From contig NZ_CP049780.1 in NCBI RefSeq assembly GCF_011193355.1, positions 2,844,169 to 2,908,168 of the forward strand: 64,000 nucleotides of DNA. The letters run 5' to 3'. Position 1 is the stretch's first letter. The number at the start of each line of letters is the position of its first letter. The notes beneath the pieces are model-generated. The model was given only the letters and a program-made list of their open reading frames with translations, was not told where the DNA came from and made no database searches. Source of the DNA: Streptomyces sp. JB150 (GTDB taxonomy: Bacteria; Actinomycetota; Actinomycetes; Streptomycetales; Streptomycetaceae). Below, piece after piece: positions 16,938-25,459 of the stretch. The position numbers and the translations under genes were made by a program.

Positions 16938-18448
16938 CACCGCGCCTCCCCGCCGCTCGCGCCCATCGCGCCCGCACCGAAACCACCGGCGCCCGCGCCG
17001 CTCGCACCGAACCCGTCGGCGCCCATCGCGCCCGCACCGCTCCCGCCCGTCCCGGCCGTGCCGAGCCCGTTCGCGCCGCCGTGCCCCAGGCCGCTCGCCG
17101 CGACCACGCCGCCGCGCTCGCGGTCCGCCTGCCGCCACATGTCGTCCAGCGTCGCCCCGCGCGGGACGCTCACCGCGGTCCAGCCGGCCTCGCGCAGCAT
17201 CCGCAGCCCCTCCTCACCACGGCTCACCGGCCCGGCCGGCGCCGGGTGCGGCTCGCGCACCCACACCTCGCTGTCCAGCAGGAACGCGACGGCGGCCCCG
17301 CTGCGCTGGCGCATCCGCGCGGCCGTGGCGGCCTGCTCCTCGTCGAGGTCGCCGAAGAACGCCACCAGCAGTCCCTCGTTGCCGCCGCGCAGCACGTCGT
17401 AGGCGCGCGACAGGCCCGAGCCGTCCGAGTGGCCGATCACCGCGAGGGTGTCCATCATCAGCCCCGCCGCGTCCGCCGACTCCTGGTCGGCGCCCGCGAA
17501 CCCGTCGGCGCCCTCACCGGGCACCGAGCTGCCGGTGTCCGTCAGCAGCCGCACCGAGAAGCCCCGCTCCAGCATGTGCACCAGGACGGAGGCGGCGCCC
17601 GACACGGCCCACTCGAACGCCGAGTCGGGGCCCGCGCCCCGGAAGGCGGCGCCGCGCGTGTCCAGCAGCACCGTGCAGCGGGCGCGCTGCGGCTGCTCCT
17701 CGCGGCGCACCATCAGCTCGCCGTAGCGGGCGGTGGAGCGCCAGTGCACGCGGCGCAGGTCGTCGCCGTAGCGGTACCCGCGCGGGATCACGTCGTCCTC
17801 GCCGGCCAGGGCCAGCGAGCGCAGCCGGCCGTCGCCGTACCCCTTGGCCTCGCCGGTCAGCCGCACCGGCGCCAGCGCCTCCACGCGCGGGATGACGGTC
17901 AGGGTGTCGTACGCCGAGAAGGCGCGGGTCAGCTCGCACATGCCGAACGGGTCGGTCAGGCGCAGCTGGAGCGGGCCCAGCGGATAGCGGCCGCGCAGGT
18001 CGGAGCGGACCCGGTAGGACACCTCGCGGCGCCCGCCCGGCTCCACCCGGTCCAGCACGAACCGGGGGCGCGGACCGAGCACGTACGGCACCCGGTCCTG
18101 GAGCATCAGCAGACCGGTGGGCAGCCGCGAGACGTTGTCGACGCGCAGCTGGACCCGGGCCTCGCTGCCGGCGGGCACGCGCGCGGGGGAGAGGCGGCGG
18201 CTGCCCGCGACCCGGTAGCGGGTGCGGTACAGCACCGTCGCGCACACCAGCGGCAGCACCGCGAGCAGCAGCCCGACGCGCAGCAGGTCGCTCTGGCCGA
18301 GGACGTAGGAGCAGATCGCCGCCGCCACTCCGGCGGCGAGGAAGGAGCGCCCGCGGGTGGTCAGACCGGCGAGGGCCGTGCGCAGCCCGCCCCCTTCGCC
18401 CTCCGGCTGTCCGGGCCGGGCCGGCCGCACCGCCCCCGAGCTCATCAC
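16937..18448 (-). CDS. DUF58 domain protein
   Basis: 503 aa. Two N-terminal membrane helices (about 32-70) are followed by a beta-rich region. The DUF58 signature PRGYRYGDDLRRVHWRSTAR comes next, then a von Willebrand factor A-like domain (CTVLLDTRG). DUF58 proteins are the usual partner of MoxR ATPases. The last ~50 residues are a Gly/Ala low-complexity tail (GAGAMGADGFGASGAGAGGF). The start ATG overlaps the MoxR stop in an ATGA, and its stop overlaps the transglutaminase start, so the three products are probably made in fixed ratio. Confidence 0.92.
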   Translation of the reverse strand: MMSSGAVRPARPGQPEGEGGGLRTALAGLTTRGRSFLAAGVAAAICSYVLGQSDLLRVGLLLAVLPLVCATVLYRTRYRVAGSRRLSPARVPAGSEARVQLRVDNVSRLPTGLLMLQDRVPYVLGPRPRFVLDRVEPGGRREVSYRVRSDLRGRYPLGPLQLRLTDPFGMCELTRAFSAYDTLTVIPRVEALAPVRLTGEAKGYGDGRLRSLALAGEDDVIPRGYRYGDDLRRVHWRSTARYGELMVRREEQPQRARCTVLLDTRGAAFRGAGPDSAFEWAVSGAASVLVHMLERGFSVRLLTDTGSSVPGEGADGFAGADQESADAAGLMMDTLAVIGHSDGSGLSRAYDVLRGGNEGLLVAFFGDLDEEQAATAARMRQRSGAAVAFLLDSEVWVREPHPAPAGPVSRGEEGLRMLREAGWTAVSVPRGATLDDMWRQADRERGGVVAASGLGHGGANGLGTAGTGGSGAGAMGADGFGASGAGAGGFGAGAMGASGGEAR

Positions 18449-19515
18449 AGCCTCCGGGGCGGCTGCTGGCCGTAGGCCGTGGCGCCGTGGCCCAGGCCGT
18501 AGGCGCTCTGCTGGGGGGTGGCGGGCACCGGGGTGCGCTGGAGGATGTCCTGCACCACCTGCTCCGAGGTGCGCCGGTTGAGCTGGGCCTGGGCGGTGGG
18601 CAGCAGCCGGTGGGCGAGCACGGGCACGGCGAGCGCCTGTACGTCGTCCGGCAGCGCGTACTCCCGGCCGCTGAGGGCGGCGGACGCCTTGGCGGCGCGC
18701 AGCAGGTGCAGGGTGGCGCGCGGCGAGGCGCCGAGTCTGAGGTCGGGGTGGACGCGGGTGGCGGCCACCAGGTCCACCGCGTACCGCCGGACGGTCTCGG
18801 CGACGTGGACGCCGCGCACGGCGTCGATCAGCTTCACGATCTCGTGCGCGTGGGCCACCGGCTGGAGGTCGTCCAGCGGGCTGACCCCGCCGTGCACGTC
18901 CAGCATCTGGAGCTCGGCCTCCGGGCTCGGATAGCCGATGGAGACCCGCGCCATGAAGCGGTCGCGCTGGGCCTCCGGCAGGGGGTAGGTGCCCTCCATC
19001 TCGACCGGGTTCTGGGTGGCCACCACCATGAACGGGCTGGGCAGCTCGTAGCTCTGCCCGTCGATGGTGACCTGGCGCTCCTCCATCGACTCCAGCAGCG
19101 CCGACTGGGTCTTCGGCGAGGCGCGGTTGATCTCGTCGCCGATCACTATCTGCGCGAAGATCGCGCCCGGCTTGAACTCGAAGTCCCGGCGCTGCTGGTC
19201 CCAGATGGACACGCCGGTGATGTCCGACGGCAGCAGGTCGGGCGTGAACTGGATGCGCCGCACCGAGCAGTCGATGGACCGCGCGAGCGTCTTGGCGAGC
19301 ATCGTCTTGCCGACGCCGGGCACGTCCTCGATGAGCAGGTGCCCCTCGGCGAGGAGCACGGTCAGCGCGAGCCGTACGACCTCGGGCTTGCCCTCGATCA
19401 CGCCCTCCACCGACGCGCGCACGCGCTCCACGACGGCGGTCAGGTCGTCCCCCACCCCCGGATTCACTCCGGTGGGGGTACCCCCATGGCTCGCCCGGTC
19501 GTCATAGGTCGTCAC
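18445..19515 (-). CDS. MoxR-family AAA+ ATPase
   Basis: 356 aa chaperone-like AAA+ ATPase. Walker A is GVPGVGKTMLAKTLA (about residue 64), Walker B is IVIGDEINRASPKTQSALLE with the MoxR-typical ALLESMEERQVT, and sensor 1 is ATQNPVEMEGTYPLPEAQRD. The C-terminal lid contains DLRLGASPRATLHLLRA. MoxR proteins assist maturation of partner proteins carrying VWA domains, here likely the DUF58 protein encoded next. Start ATG 19515; the ~260 bases upstream to the carbonic anhydrase hold its promoter. Confidence 0.94.
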   Translation of the reverse strand: MTTYDDRASHGGTPTGVNPGVGDDLTAVVERVRASVEGVIEGKPEVVRLALTVLLAEGHLLIEDVPGVGKTMLAKTLARSIDCSVRRIQFTPDLLPSDITGVSIWDQQRRDFEFKPGAIFAQIVIGDEINRASPKTQSALLESMEERQVTIDGQSYELPSPFMVVATQNPVEMEGTYPLPEAQRDRFMARVSIGYPSPEAELQMLDVHGGVSPLDDLQPVAHAHEIVKLIDAVRGVHVAETVRRYAVDLVAATRVHPDLRLGASPRATLHLLRAAKASAALSGREYALPDDVQALAVPVLAHRLLPTAQAQLNRRTSEQVVQDILQRTPVPATPQQSAYGLGHGATAYGQQPPRRL

Positions 19516-19774
19516 CCGGCCCTCCTAGGCCCCGTTCTCCATGACCGACGCTCTGGTTCGCGCGATCGGCCCACCCCGAAACACGGACGGCGCCCGGAGA
19601 TAGTTCCGCGCGACGCCACCACCGCATTCTTGTTGCCGTTACCGGTTCGTGTCACTCGACTGTGGACAACTGTCCGTGATATGTCGGCTTTCCTGCGATA
19701 TGGCGGCGCCGCGGGCGCGGATCGACAGCGAAACGACAGCCCCGCCCCGCGGTCACGGGCGGGCCGGAGGGGGA

Positions 19775-20323
19775 TCAGGCGTGGTCGATCTCGCGCAGCA
19801 GACCCGTCTTCACGTCGTAGACGAAGCCGCGCACGTCGTCGGTGTGCGGCAGGAACGGCGAGGTGCGCACCCGCCGCATCGACTGCCGTACGTCCTGGTC
19901 GACGTCCCGGAAGGACTCCACCGCCCAGGAGGGACGCTGGCCGACCTCCTGCTCCAGCTCGGTGCGGAAGTCCTCGGTCAGGGTCTCCATGCCGCAGCCG
20001 GTGTGGTGCACGAGGACGACGCTGCGCGTGCCGAGCTTGCGCTGGCTGATGGTCAGCGAACGGATCACGTCGTCGGTGACGACGCCGCCGGCGTTGCGGA
20101 TGGTGTGGCAGTCGCCGAGCTGGAGACCGAGCGCCGAGAGCACGTCGAGCCGGGCGTCCATGCAGGCCACCACGGCGACCCGCTGGACCGGGCGGGCGTC
20201 CAGGTCGGAGTGGGTGAAGTCGGCGGCATACCGCTCGTTGGCCTCGACGATCCGGTTCGTGACGGAACCTGCGGGAGCGGCGGTGTCCTGGGCGGCGGTG
20301 GGAACCGATGCAGAAGTCGTCAT
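19775..20323 (-). CDS. beta-class carbonic anhydrase
   Basis: 182 aa zinc enzyme interconverting CO2 and bicarbonate. The zinc ligands and catalytic dyad are visible: CMDAR (Cys and the Asp-Arg pair) and HTGCGM (His and second Cys), with RNAGGVVTDDVIRSL between them. This matches the small actinobacterial beta-CA subgroup. I start at ATG 20323 (MTTSASVPT); an upstream in-frame start at 20344 would add seven residues. Monocistronic, divergent from the division cluster. Confidence 0.92.
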   Translation of the reverse strand: MTTSASVPTAAQDTAAPAGSVTNRIVEANERYAADFTHSDLDARPVQRVAVVACMDARLDVLSALGLQLGDCHTIRNAGGVVTDDVIRSLTISQRKLGTRSVVLVHHTGCGMETLTEDFRTELEQEVGQRPSWAVESFRDVDQDVRQSMRRVRTSPFLPHTDDVRGFVYDVKTGLLREIDHA

Positions 20324-20742
20324 GAGTATGACGTTACTGGTCATCCGCGGCCGGGTCCTGCTGTGAGAGGGGGCAAAAGAGCGTCATCGGGCCGTTCTGT
20401 GACGTACCCCACAAGCGTGGCGCGCGGCCTCCGTCCGGGTGGTCCGCCGGCTCCGCCGGTGTCGCCCGCGCCGCCCGTGGCGACGCGCAGGCCGGTTGAT
20501 TGACCGGGCCACAGGGTGGACTAAAGTGACGCGAAGCGGGAGGCGAGAGGCGCCCTCCCAGCTGGACAGCATTCCCGGAGTCCCCGGCGACGCACCGGAG
20601 AACCCCACGCGCGTGGCGCGTACGTACGGCTCGGCCTCCACCCGCTCCGGCCGGCCGACGCCCCAGGCGCCGGCCCGCCTCCCCTTCACGAGCGGGCGGG
20701 GACCCGGCGGTGCGTGCCGCCCGCCGGACCTGAGAGGGCCCC
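20324..20742 (+). promoter_or_regulatory. leader region of the rsmH-ftsL transcript, possible mraW RNA motif
   Basis: About 420 bases with no gene, between the carbonic anhydrase and rsmH starts. A promoter-like pair lies at 20500-20527, leaving a 5' untranslated region of roughly 210 bases that is GC-rich and contains hairpin-forming segments close to rsmH. Actinobacteria often carry the structured mraW RNA motif in exactly this place. I cannot confirm its consensus by eye, so this is positional inference. Confidence 0.4.
20500..20527 (+). promoter_or_regulatory. candidate sigma-70-type promoter for the division cluster
   Basis: -35 TTGACC and -10 TAAAGT separated by 16 bases, resembling the housekeeping HrdB consensus. 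It lies about 215 bases upstream of the rsmH start. Confidence 0.5.
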
Positions 20743-21699
20743 TTGAGCCAGAGTCGACACGTCCCGGTGATGCTCCAGCGGTGCCTGGACCTGTTGGCCC
20801 CCGCCCTCCAGGCCCCCGGAGCGGTGGTCGTCGACTGCACCCTCGGACTCGGCGGCCACAGCGAGGCACTGCTCGCCCGCTTCCCCGAGGCCCGGCTCGT
20901 CGCCCTCGACCGCGACAAGGAGGCGCTGCGCCTGTCCGGCGAGCGGCTCGCCCCCTACGGCGAGCGCGCCACCCTGGTGCACGCCGTCTACGACGAGCTG
21001 CCCGAGGTGCTCGGCCGGCTCGGCGTCCCGCGCGTCCAGGGCGTCCTGTTCGACCTCGGCGTCTCCTCCATGCAGCTCGACGAGGCCGACCGCGGCTTCG
21101 CCTACGCCCAGGACGCCCCGCTCGACATGCGCATGGACCAGACGACCGGCGTCAGCGCCGCCGAGGTCCTCAACACCTACCCGCCGGGCGAGCTGGTGCG
21201 GATCCTGCGCGCCTACGGCGAGGAGAAGCAGGCCAAGCGGATCGTCGCGGCCATCGTCCGCGAGCGCGAGAAGGAGCCGTTCACCAACAGCGCCCGTCTC
21301 GTCGAACTGATCCGCGACGCGCTGCCGCAGGCCGCCAAGCGCACCGGCGGCAACCCCGCCAAGCGCACCTTCCAGGCCCTGCGGATCGAGGTCAACGGCG
21401 AGCTGTCGGTGCTGGAGCGGGCGATCCCGGCCGCCGTCAGGGCGCTCGCCGTCGGCGGGCGGATCGCCGTGCTGTCGTACCACTCCCTGGAGGACCGGCT
21501 GGTCAAGCAGGTGTTCGCGGCCGGTGCCGCGTCCACCGCGCCGCCCGGTCTGCCCGTCGTCCCCGAGCGCTACCAGCCGCGGCTCAAGCTGCTCACGCGC
21601 GGTGCCGAACTCCCCACCGAGGAAGAGGTCGCCGAGAACCGCCGGGCCGCACCGGCCCGGCTGCGCGGCGCCGAGCGCATCAGGGAGGACGTCGAGTGA
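20743..21699 (+). CDS. rsmH: 16S rRNA (cytosine-1402-N4) methyltransferase
   Basis: 318 aa (formerly MraW). Begins at TTG 20743 with GAGAGG just upstream, giving [18 protein letters not shown]. Family motifs: [17 protein letters not shown] for SAM binding, [27 protein letters not shown], and near the C-terminus [13 protein letters not shown]. First gene of the division/cell-wall cluster in actinobacteria. Its TGA overlaps a GTG that opens a 29-codon frame leading into ftsL. Confidence 0.96.
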   Translation: MSQSRHVPVMLQRCLDLLAPALQAPGAVVVDCTLGLGGHSEALLARFPEARLVALDRDKEALRLSGERLAPYGERATLVHAVYDELPEVLGRLGVPRVQGVLFDLGVSSMQLDEADRGFAYAQDAPLDMRMDQTTGVSAAEVLNTYPPGELVRILRAYGEEKQAKRIVAAIVREREKEPFTNSARLVELIRDALPQAAKRTGGNPAKRTFQALRIEVNGELSVLERAIPAAVRALAVGGRIAVLSYHSLEDRLVKQVFAAGAASTAPPGLPVVPERYQPRLKLLTRGAELPTEEEVAENRRAAPARLRGAERIREDVE

Positions 21700-21785
21700 G
21701 CCAGGCGCAGGGCCGGACGCGCGCGGGCGCGGGCCGGCCGGCCGGACCCGCCGGGAGGGCGCGCGCCCGCCGGGAGGGCGTGTGA
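21696..21785 (+). CDS. short 29-codon frame linking rsmH and ftsL
   Basis: GTG at 21696 overlaps the rsmH stop as GTGA, and its own TGA at 21783 overlaps the ftsL GTG as GTGA. The product would be an Arg/Ala/Gly-rich peptide ([17 protein letters not shown], ending ARARREGV) with no recognisable fold. It may be translated only to couple rsmH to ftsL, or it may be a remnant of a longer ftsL N-terminus. The coding status is uncertain. Confidence 0.4.
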   Translation: MSQAQGRTRAGAGRPAGPAGRARARREGV

Positions 21786-22369
21786 GCGGCAAACCCCAAC
21801 TGAAGGGCAGGGCGGCACGGCTCGCGCGGCTCTTCCCCACCGCCCCGGGCCAGGCCGCCCGCACCCCCTTCGTCCTGCTCGTCGTGCTGCTCCTCGGCGG
21901 CGGCCTCATCGGCCTGCTGGTGCTGAACTCCGCGCTCAGCGAGGGCTCCTTCGAACTGGCCGACCTGCAGCGCGAGACCAAGAACCTCACCGACGAGGAG
22001 CAGGCCCTCCAGCGCGACATCGACGCCTACTCCGCGCCCGACGCCCTCCAGCGCCGCGCCCGCGAACTCGGCATGGTCCCGGGCGGCGACCCCGCCTTCC
22101 TGAACCCCGACGGCACGATCAGGGGCATGCCGTCCCCCGCTCCCGCCGCGGCCGCGCAGGGCACCGCGCGCGTCCCGCTCGTCCTCGCCCCCGAGGCCAT
22201 GCGGGACGCCCCCGCGGTCGTCCCCACGCCCGCCACCTCCGCCGCGCCGCCCGCCACCTCGTCCGCGCCCCCGGCCGGTGCCCCGGCGACCACCCTCTCC
22301 GCCGCCCCCACGGCCCCCCACCCCGCCCCGTCCGCCCCGACGACGCCCCCTACGACCCCCGGCAGGTGA
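21782..22369 (+). CDS. ftsL: cell division protein FtsL
   Basis: 195 aa bitopic division protein. Basic cytoplasmic N-terminus, one membrane helix (FVLLVVLLLGGGLIGLLVL, about 31-49), then a periplasmic leucine-zipper-like coiled coil (LADLQRETKNLTDEEQALQRD). The conserved YSAPDALQRRARELGMVPG segment follows. The tail of ~90 residues is Pro/Ala/Thr-rich and probably disordered. It follows rsmH as expected for the dcw cluster and should precede ftsI. Start GTG 21782. Confidence 0.9.
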   Translation: MSGKPQLKGRAARLARLFPTAPGQAARTPFVLLVVLLLGGGLIGLLVLNSALSEGSFELADLQRETKNLTDEEQALQRDIDAYSAPDALQRRARELGMVPGGDPAFLNPDGTIRGMPSPAPAAAAQGTARVPLVLAPEAMRDAPAVVPTPATSAAPPATSSAPPAGAPATTLSAAPTAPHPAPSAPTTPPTTPGR

Positions 22370-22374
22370 CGGAA

Positions 22375-22462
22375 GTGGCTGACGACTTCGGCAGGCAACC
22401 GCCGCGCCGCCGGGTCCCCGGACCCGCGCGGCCCCCCCGCTCCGGCGCGCCGCGCCCGCCCG
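22375..22462 (+). pseudogene. ftsI: ftsI 5' end, truncated at a poly-C tract
   Basis: GTG 22375 opens a frame reading VADDFGRQPPRRRVPGPARP and further Pro/Arg-rich residues. This is the typical cytoplasmic N-terminus of Streptomyces FtsI (septal penicillin-binding protein 3), six bases after ftsL as in the canonical cluster. After ~29 codons it runs into 73 C residues (poly-Pro) and then into a locus on the opposite strand. The membrane helix and transpeptidase domain are missing, as are all later dcw genes. This is either an assembly break or a true truncation. Confidence 0.7.
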
Positions 22463-22535
<73 letters not shown>

Positions 22536-22554
22536 ACCCCGCTCACCCACCGCC

Positions 22555-23679
22555 TCACGACTCCGCCCGCCCGAACAGCGGCGCCAGCAGCAACTGCGCC
22601 GCCCCCTCGGCGACCCCCCGCTCACCACCGGGGGCGACCCGTACGGGCACCGTGGCCGCGCCCTCACGCCGGGCGCGGTCGGCGAGGACGCGGGTGACAC
22701 CGCGTACGAACGCCTCCGGCGCGCCGGCCACCGTACGGCCGCCGAGCAGGACGAGGTCGATGTCGAGCAGCCCGACGAGGTTGGCCGCGCCCGCGCCGAG
22801 TACGCGCGCGGCGGCGTCGAGGTCGCCGTCCGCGACGGCGGCCAGGCACAGGGCCTCGATGCAGCCGCGCCCGCCGCAGGTGCAGGGCGGCCCGTCGAGC
22901 TGGACGACCTGGTGCCCGAACTCCCCGGCGCCGGTCCGCGCCCCGCGGTGCACGGCGCCGCCGATCACCAGCCCGGCGCCCAGCCCCGTACCGAGGTGGA
23001 GGTAGGCGAACGACCCCACGTCGCGGCCGACCTCCTCCCCCACCGCGAGCCCGAGCGCCGCCGCGTTGGTGTCCTTGTCGACGACCACCGGCATCCCGAG
23101 CCGCCGCGCCAGCGCGTCCCGCAGCGGGAAGCCGTCCCACTCGGGGAACCCGGTGACCCGGTGCAGCACGCCGCGCCCGTGGTCGAGCGGACCGGGCAGG
23201 GCGACGCCCACACCGAGCACGCCCTCCGCGGGGCGAGGGACCGCACCGCTGCCGACCAGGCCGGCGACCTCCCGCCGTACGCCCTCCAGGACGGCCTCCG
23301 CGCCCGCCCCCAGGTCCAGCGGAGCCCGCCGCTGCGCCACCACCGCGCCGGTGAGGTCCACGAGCACGGCTCGCAGCTCGTCCCGGTCGAGATGGACCCC
23401 CACCGCGTGTCCGGCGTCCGGGACCAGCCGCAGGACGGTGCGGGGCTTGCCGCCGGTGGAGGCGCGGCGCCCCGCCTCGGCGGCCAGCCCCTCGCCCCGC
23501 AGCCGTGCGGTGATCTTGCTGACCGCCTGCGGGGTGAGTCCGGTGCGCTCGGCCAGCTCCAGCCGGCTGATGCCCTCCTCGCCGGCCGTGCGCAGCAGGT
23601 CCAGCACCAGCGCGGTGTTGTGGCTGCGCAGCGCCAGCAGATTCGCGCCCGCGCTCTCGGCTGCGTTCGTCCGGTTCAC
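22555..23679 (-). CDS. ROK-family transcriptional regulator
   Basis: 374 aa from GTG 23679. The N-terminal MarR-like helix-turn-helix (GISRLELAERTGLTPQAVSKI, with a wing ASTGGKPRTVLR) is joined to a ROK sugar-kinase-like domain. The ROK part has DKDTNAAALG, LHLGTGLGAGLV, GAGEFGHQ and the zinc motif CTCGGRGCIEAL. This is the NagC/XylR type of sugar-responsive repressor. It is divergent from a Gfo/Idh oxidoreductase and the two share a 25-bp palindrome, so it probably controls that gene and itself. Its 3' end is only 19 bases from the poly-C tract. Confidence 0.92.
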   Translation of the reverse strand: MNRTNAAESAGANLLALRSHNTALVLDLLRTAGEEGISRLELAERTGLTPQAVSKITARLRGEGLAAEAGRRASTGGKPRTVLRLVPDAGHAVGVHLDRDELRAVLVDLTGAVVAQRRAPLDLGAGAEAVLEGVRREVAGLVGSGAVPRPAEGVLGVGVALPGPLDHGRGVLHRVTGFPEWDGFPLRDALARRLGMPVVVDKDTNAAALGLAVGEEVGRDVGSFAYLHLGTGLGAGLVIGGAVHRGARTGAGEFGHQVVQLDGPPCTCGGRGCIEALCLAAVADGDLDAAARVLGAGAANLVGLLDIDLVLLGGRTVAGAPEAFVRGVTRVLADRARREGAATVPVRVAPGGERGVAEGAAQLLLAPLFGRAES

Positions 23680-23704
23680 GCGACCTATTCTCCCCGCCGC
23701 TTGC

Positions 23705-23729
23705 ACTTTGGCAACAGCGTTGCGAAAGT
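23705..23729. promoter_or_regulatory. candidate ROK operator between divergent genes
   Basis: Palindrome ACTTTgGCAACagcGTTGCgAAAGT: both arms match perfectly over ten positions around a three-base centre. It lies 25 bases from the ROK start and 6 bases before the oxidoreductase ATG, where binding would block both transcripts. Confidence 0.75.
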
Positions 23730-23735
23730 GGACGC

Positions 23736-24827
23736 ATGACGACTGGCACCTCAGGCACCCCCCTCCGCGTCGGCCTCATCGGCTACGGCCTCGCGGGATC
23801 CGTCTTCCACGCCCCGCTGATCGCCGCCACCGACGGCCTGGCCCTCGACACGGTGGTCACCTCGAACCCGGAGCGGCAGGACCAGGCCCGCGCCGCACAC
23901 CCGGGCGTCCGGATCGCCGCCACCCCGGACGAGCTGTTCGACCGCGCCGGCGACCTCGACCTGATCGTCATCGCGTCCCCGAACAAGACGCACGTCCCGC
24001 TCGCCGGCACCGCCCTGAAGGCCGGTCTGCCGGTCGTCGTCGACAAGCCGGTCGCGGGCACCGCCGCCGAGGCGCGCGAGCTGGCGGCCCTGGCCGAGGA
24101 GCGCGGCCTGCTGCTGTCGGTCTTCCAGAACCGCCGCTGGGACAACGACTTCCTCACCCTGCGCGCGCTGCTCGACCAGGGCGAGCTGGGCGACGTATGG
24201 CGGTTCGAGTCCCGCTTCGAGCGGTGGCGCCCGCAGCCGAAGGGCGGCTGGCGGGAGTCCGGCGACCCGGCGGAGATCGGCGGTCTGCTGTACGACCTCG
24301 GCAGCCATGTCGTCGACCAGGCCCTGGTCCTCTTCGGCCCCGTCACCCAGGTCTACGCGGAGTCGGTGATCCGCCGCGCCGGCGCGGAAACCGACGACGA
24401 CACGTTCCTCGCGCTGACGCACGCCAACGGCGTCCGCTCCCACCTGTACGTCTCGGCCACGGCCGCCCAGCTCGGCCCGCGCTTCCGGGTGCTGGGGTCG
24501 CGGGCGGGGTACGTCAAGTACGGCCTGGACCCGCAGGAGGCGGCCCTGCGCGAAGGGCTGCGCCCCGGCGGCGCGGACGGGGACGGCTGGGGCGCGGAGC
24601 CCGAGTCCCTGTGGGGCCGCGTCGGCGCGGGAGAATCCCCGGCGACCGGCGGCGGCCGGCCGGTGCCCACGCTGCCCGGCGACTATCCCGCCTATTACGC
24701 GGCGGTGGCCCGCGCGGTGTCGCAGGATGGCCCCAACCCGGTGACCGCGCTGGAGGCGGCCGCCGCCCTCGACGTACTGGAAGCGGCCCGCCGTTCGGCC
24801 CGAGACGGAGTGACGGTGACCCTGTGA
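23736..24827 (+). CDS. Gfo/Idh/MocA-family oxidoreductase
   Basis: 363 aa NAD(P)-dependent sugar or cyclitol dehydrogenase-like protein. N-terminal Rossmann motif VGLIGYGLAGSVFHAPLIA, the EKP-type catalytic motif present as VVVDKPVAG, and downstream FQNRRWDNDFLTLR and GLLYDLGSHVVDQAL with the substrate-binding His. These features match the YhhX/IolG-like branch. Control by the adjacent ROK regulator points to a sugar substrate. Its stop overlaps the next gene's GTG start (GTGA), so the two are co-translated. Confidence 0.92.
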   Translation: MTTGTSGTPLRVGLIGYGLAGSVFHAPLIAATDGLALDTVVTSNPERQDQARAAHPGVRIAATPDELFDRAGDLDLIVIASPNKTHVPLAGTALKAGLPVVVDKPVAGTAAEARELAALAEERGLLLSVFQNRRWDNDFLTLRALLDQGELGDVWRFESRFERWRPQPKGGWRESGDPAEIGGLLYDLGSHVVDQALVLFGPVTQVYAESVIRRAGAETDDDTFLALTHANGVRSHLYVSATAAQLGPRFRVLGSRAGYVKYGLDPQEAALREGLRPGGADGDGWGAEPESLWGRVGAGESPATGGGRPVPTLPGDYPAYYAAVARAVSQDGPNPVTALEAAAALDVLEAARRSARDGVTVTL

Positions 24828-25354
24828 CGCACCCGCAGAAGCACACCCCGCACACCCCGCACGCCATGACCCCCAAGATCGCCCCCGAGCTGACGCCGAG
24901 CGTCGAGGAACTGGAGGCCCAGGAACGCCGCCTGGTCTTCCGCCGGTTCACGCACGACGACGCCTGGGAGCTGGGCTCCCTCCTGGTCCGGCTGGCCCGG
25001 GAACGCCAGGCCCCGGTCGCCATCGACATCCACCGCGCCGGCCAGCAGCTCTTCCACGCGGCGCTGCCCGGCTCCACGCCCGACAACGACGCGTGGATCG
25101 CCCGCAAGCGCCGGGTGGTGGAGCGCTACGGCTCGGCGTCGTACCTGGTCGGCGCCCGGTTCCGCGCCAAGGGCACGACGTTCGAGGAGTCCTCCCGCCT
25201 CGACCCGGACGAGTACGCCGCGCACGGCGGCTCCTTCCCGGTCACCGTGGAGGGCGTGGGCGTGGTCGGCGCGGTCACGGTCTCCGGACTGCCGCAGCTC
25301 CAGGACCACCGGTTCGTCGTGGAGGCGCTGGAGGAGTTCCTGAAGCTCTCCTGA
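24824..25354 (+). CDS. UPF0303/heme-degrading-domain family protein
   Basis: 176 aa from GTG 24824, or 162 aa from ATG 24866. The fold belongs to the GlcG/HbpS-like group (UPF0303): ELEAQERRLVFRRFTHDDAW, then APVAIDIHRAGQQLFHAALPG, WIARKRRVVERYG and GVVGAVTVSGLPQLQDHRFV. Relatives bind heme or small ligands, and the database name heme-degrading domain is inherited from HbpS. Its coupling to a Gfo/Idh dehydrogenase under ROK control suggests an accessory role in sugar metabolism; this is inference. Confidence 0.85.
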   Translation: MTHPQKHTPHTPHAMTPKIAPELTPSVEELEAQERRLVFRRFTHDDAWELGSLLVRLARERQAPVAIDIHRAGQQLFHAALPGSTPDNDAWIARKRRVVERYGSASYLVGARFRAKGTTFEESSRLDPDEYAAHGGSFPVTVEGVGVVGAVTVSGLPQLQDHRFVVEALEEFLKLS

Positions 25355-25459
25355 ACGGCCATCGGTTCCCGTCACCGCTTCCCCCGACGGGAAATACGTG
25401 ACCGGTCCCTCCGGTTGGCACGGCAGTAACTGCCGCAGCACGCCGGAGGGATCACACGT

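Noticed and set aside
14697..17402. Very long open frame on the plus strand opposite the transglutaminase gene
   Set aside because: His/Arg/Gly-rich composition without any fold; a by-product of high GC on the strand opposite a coupled, motif-rich operon.
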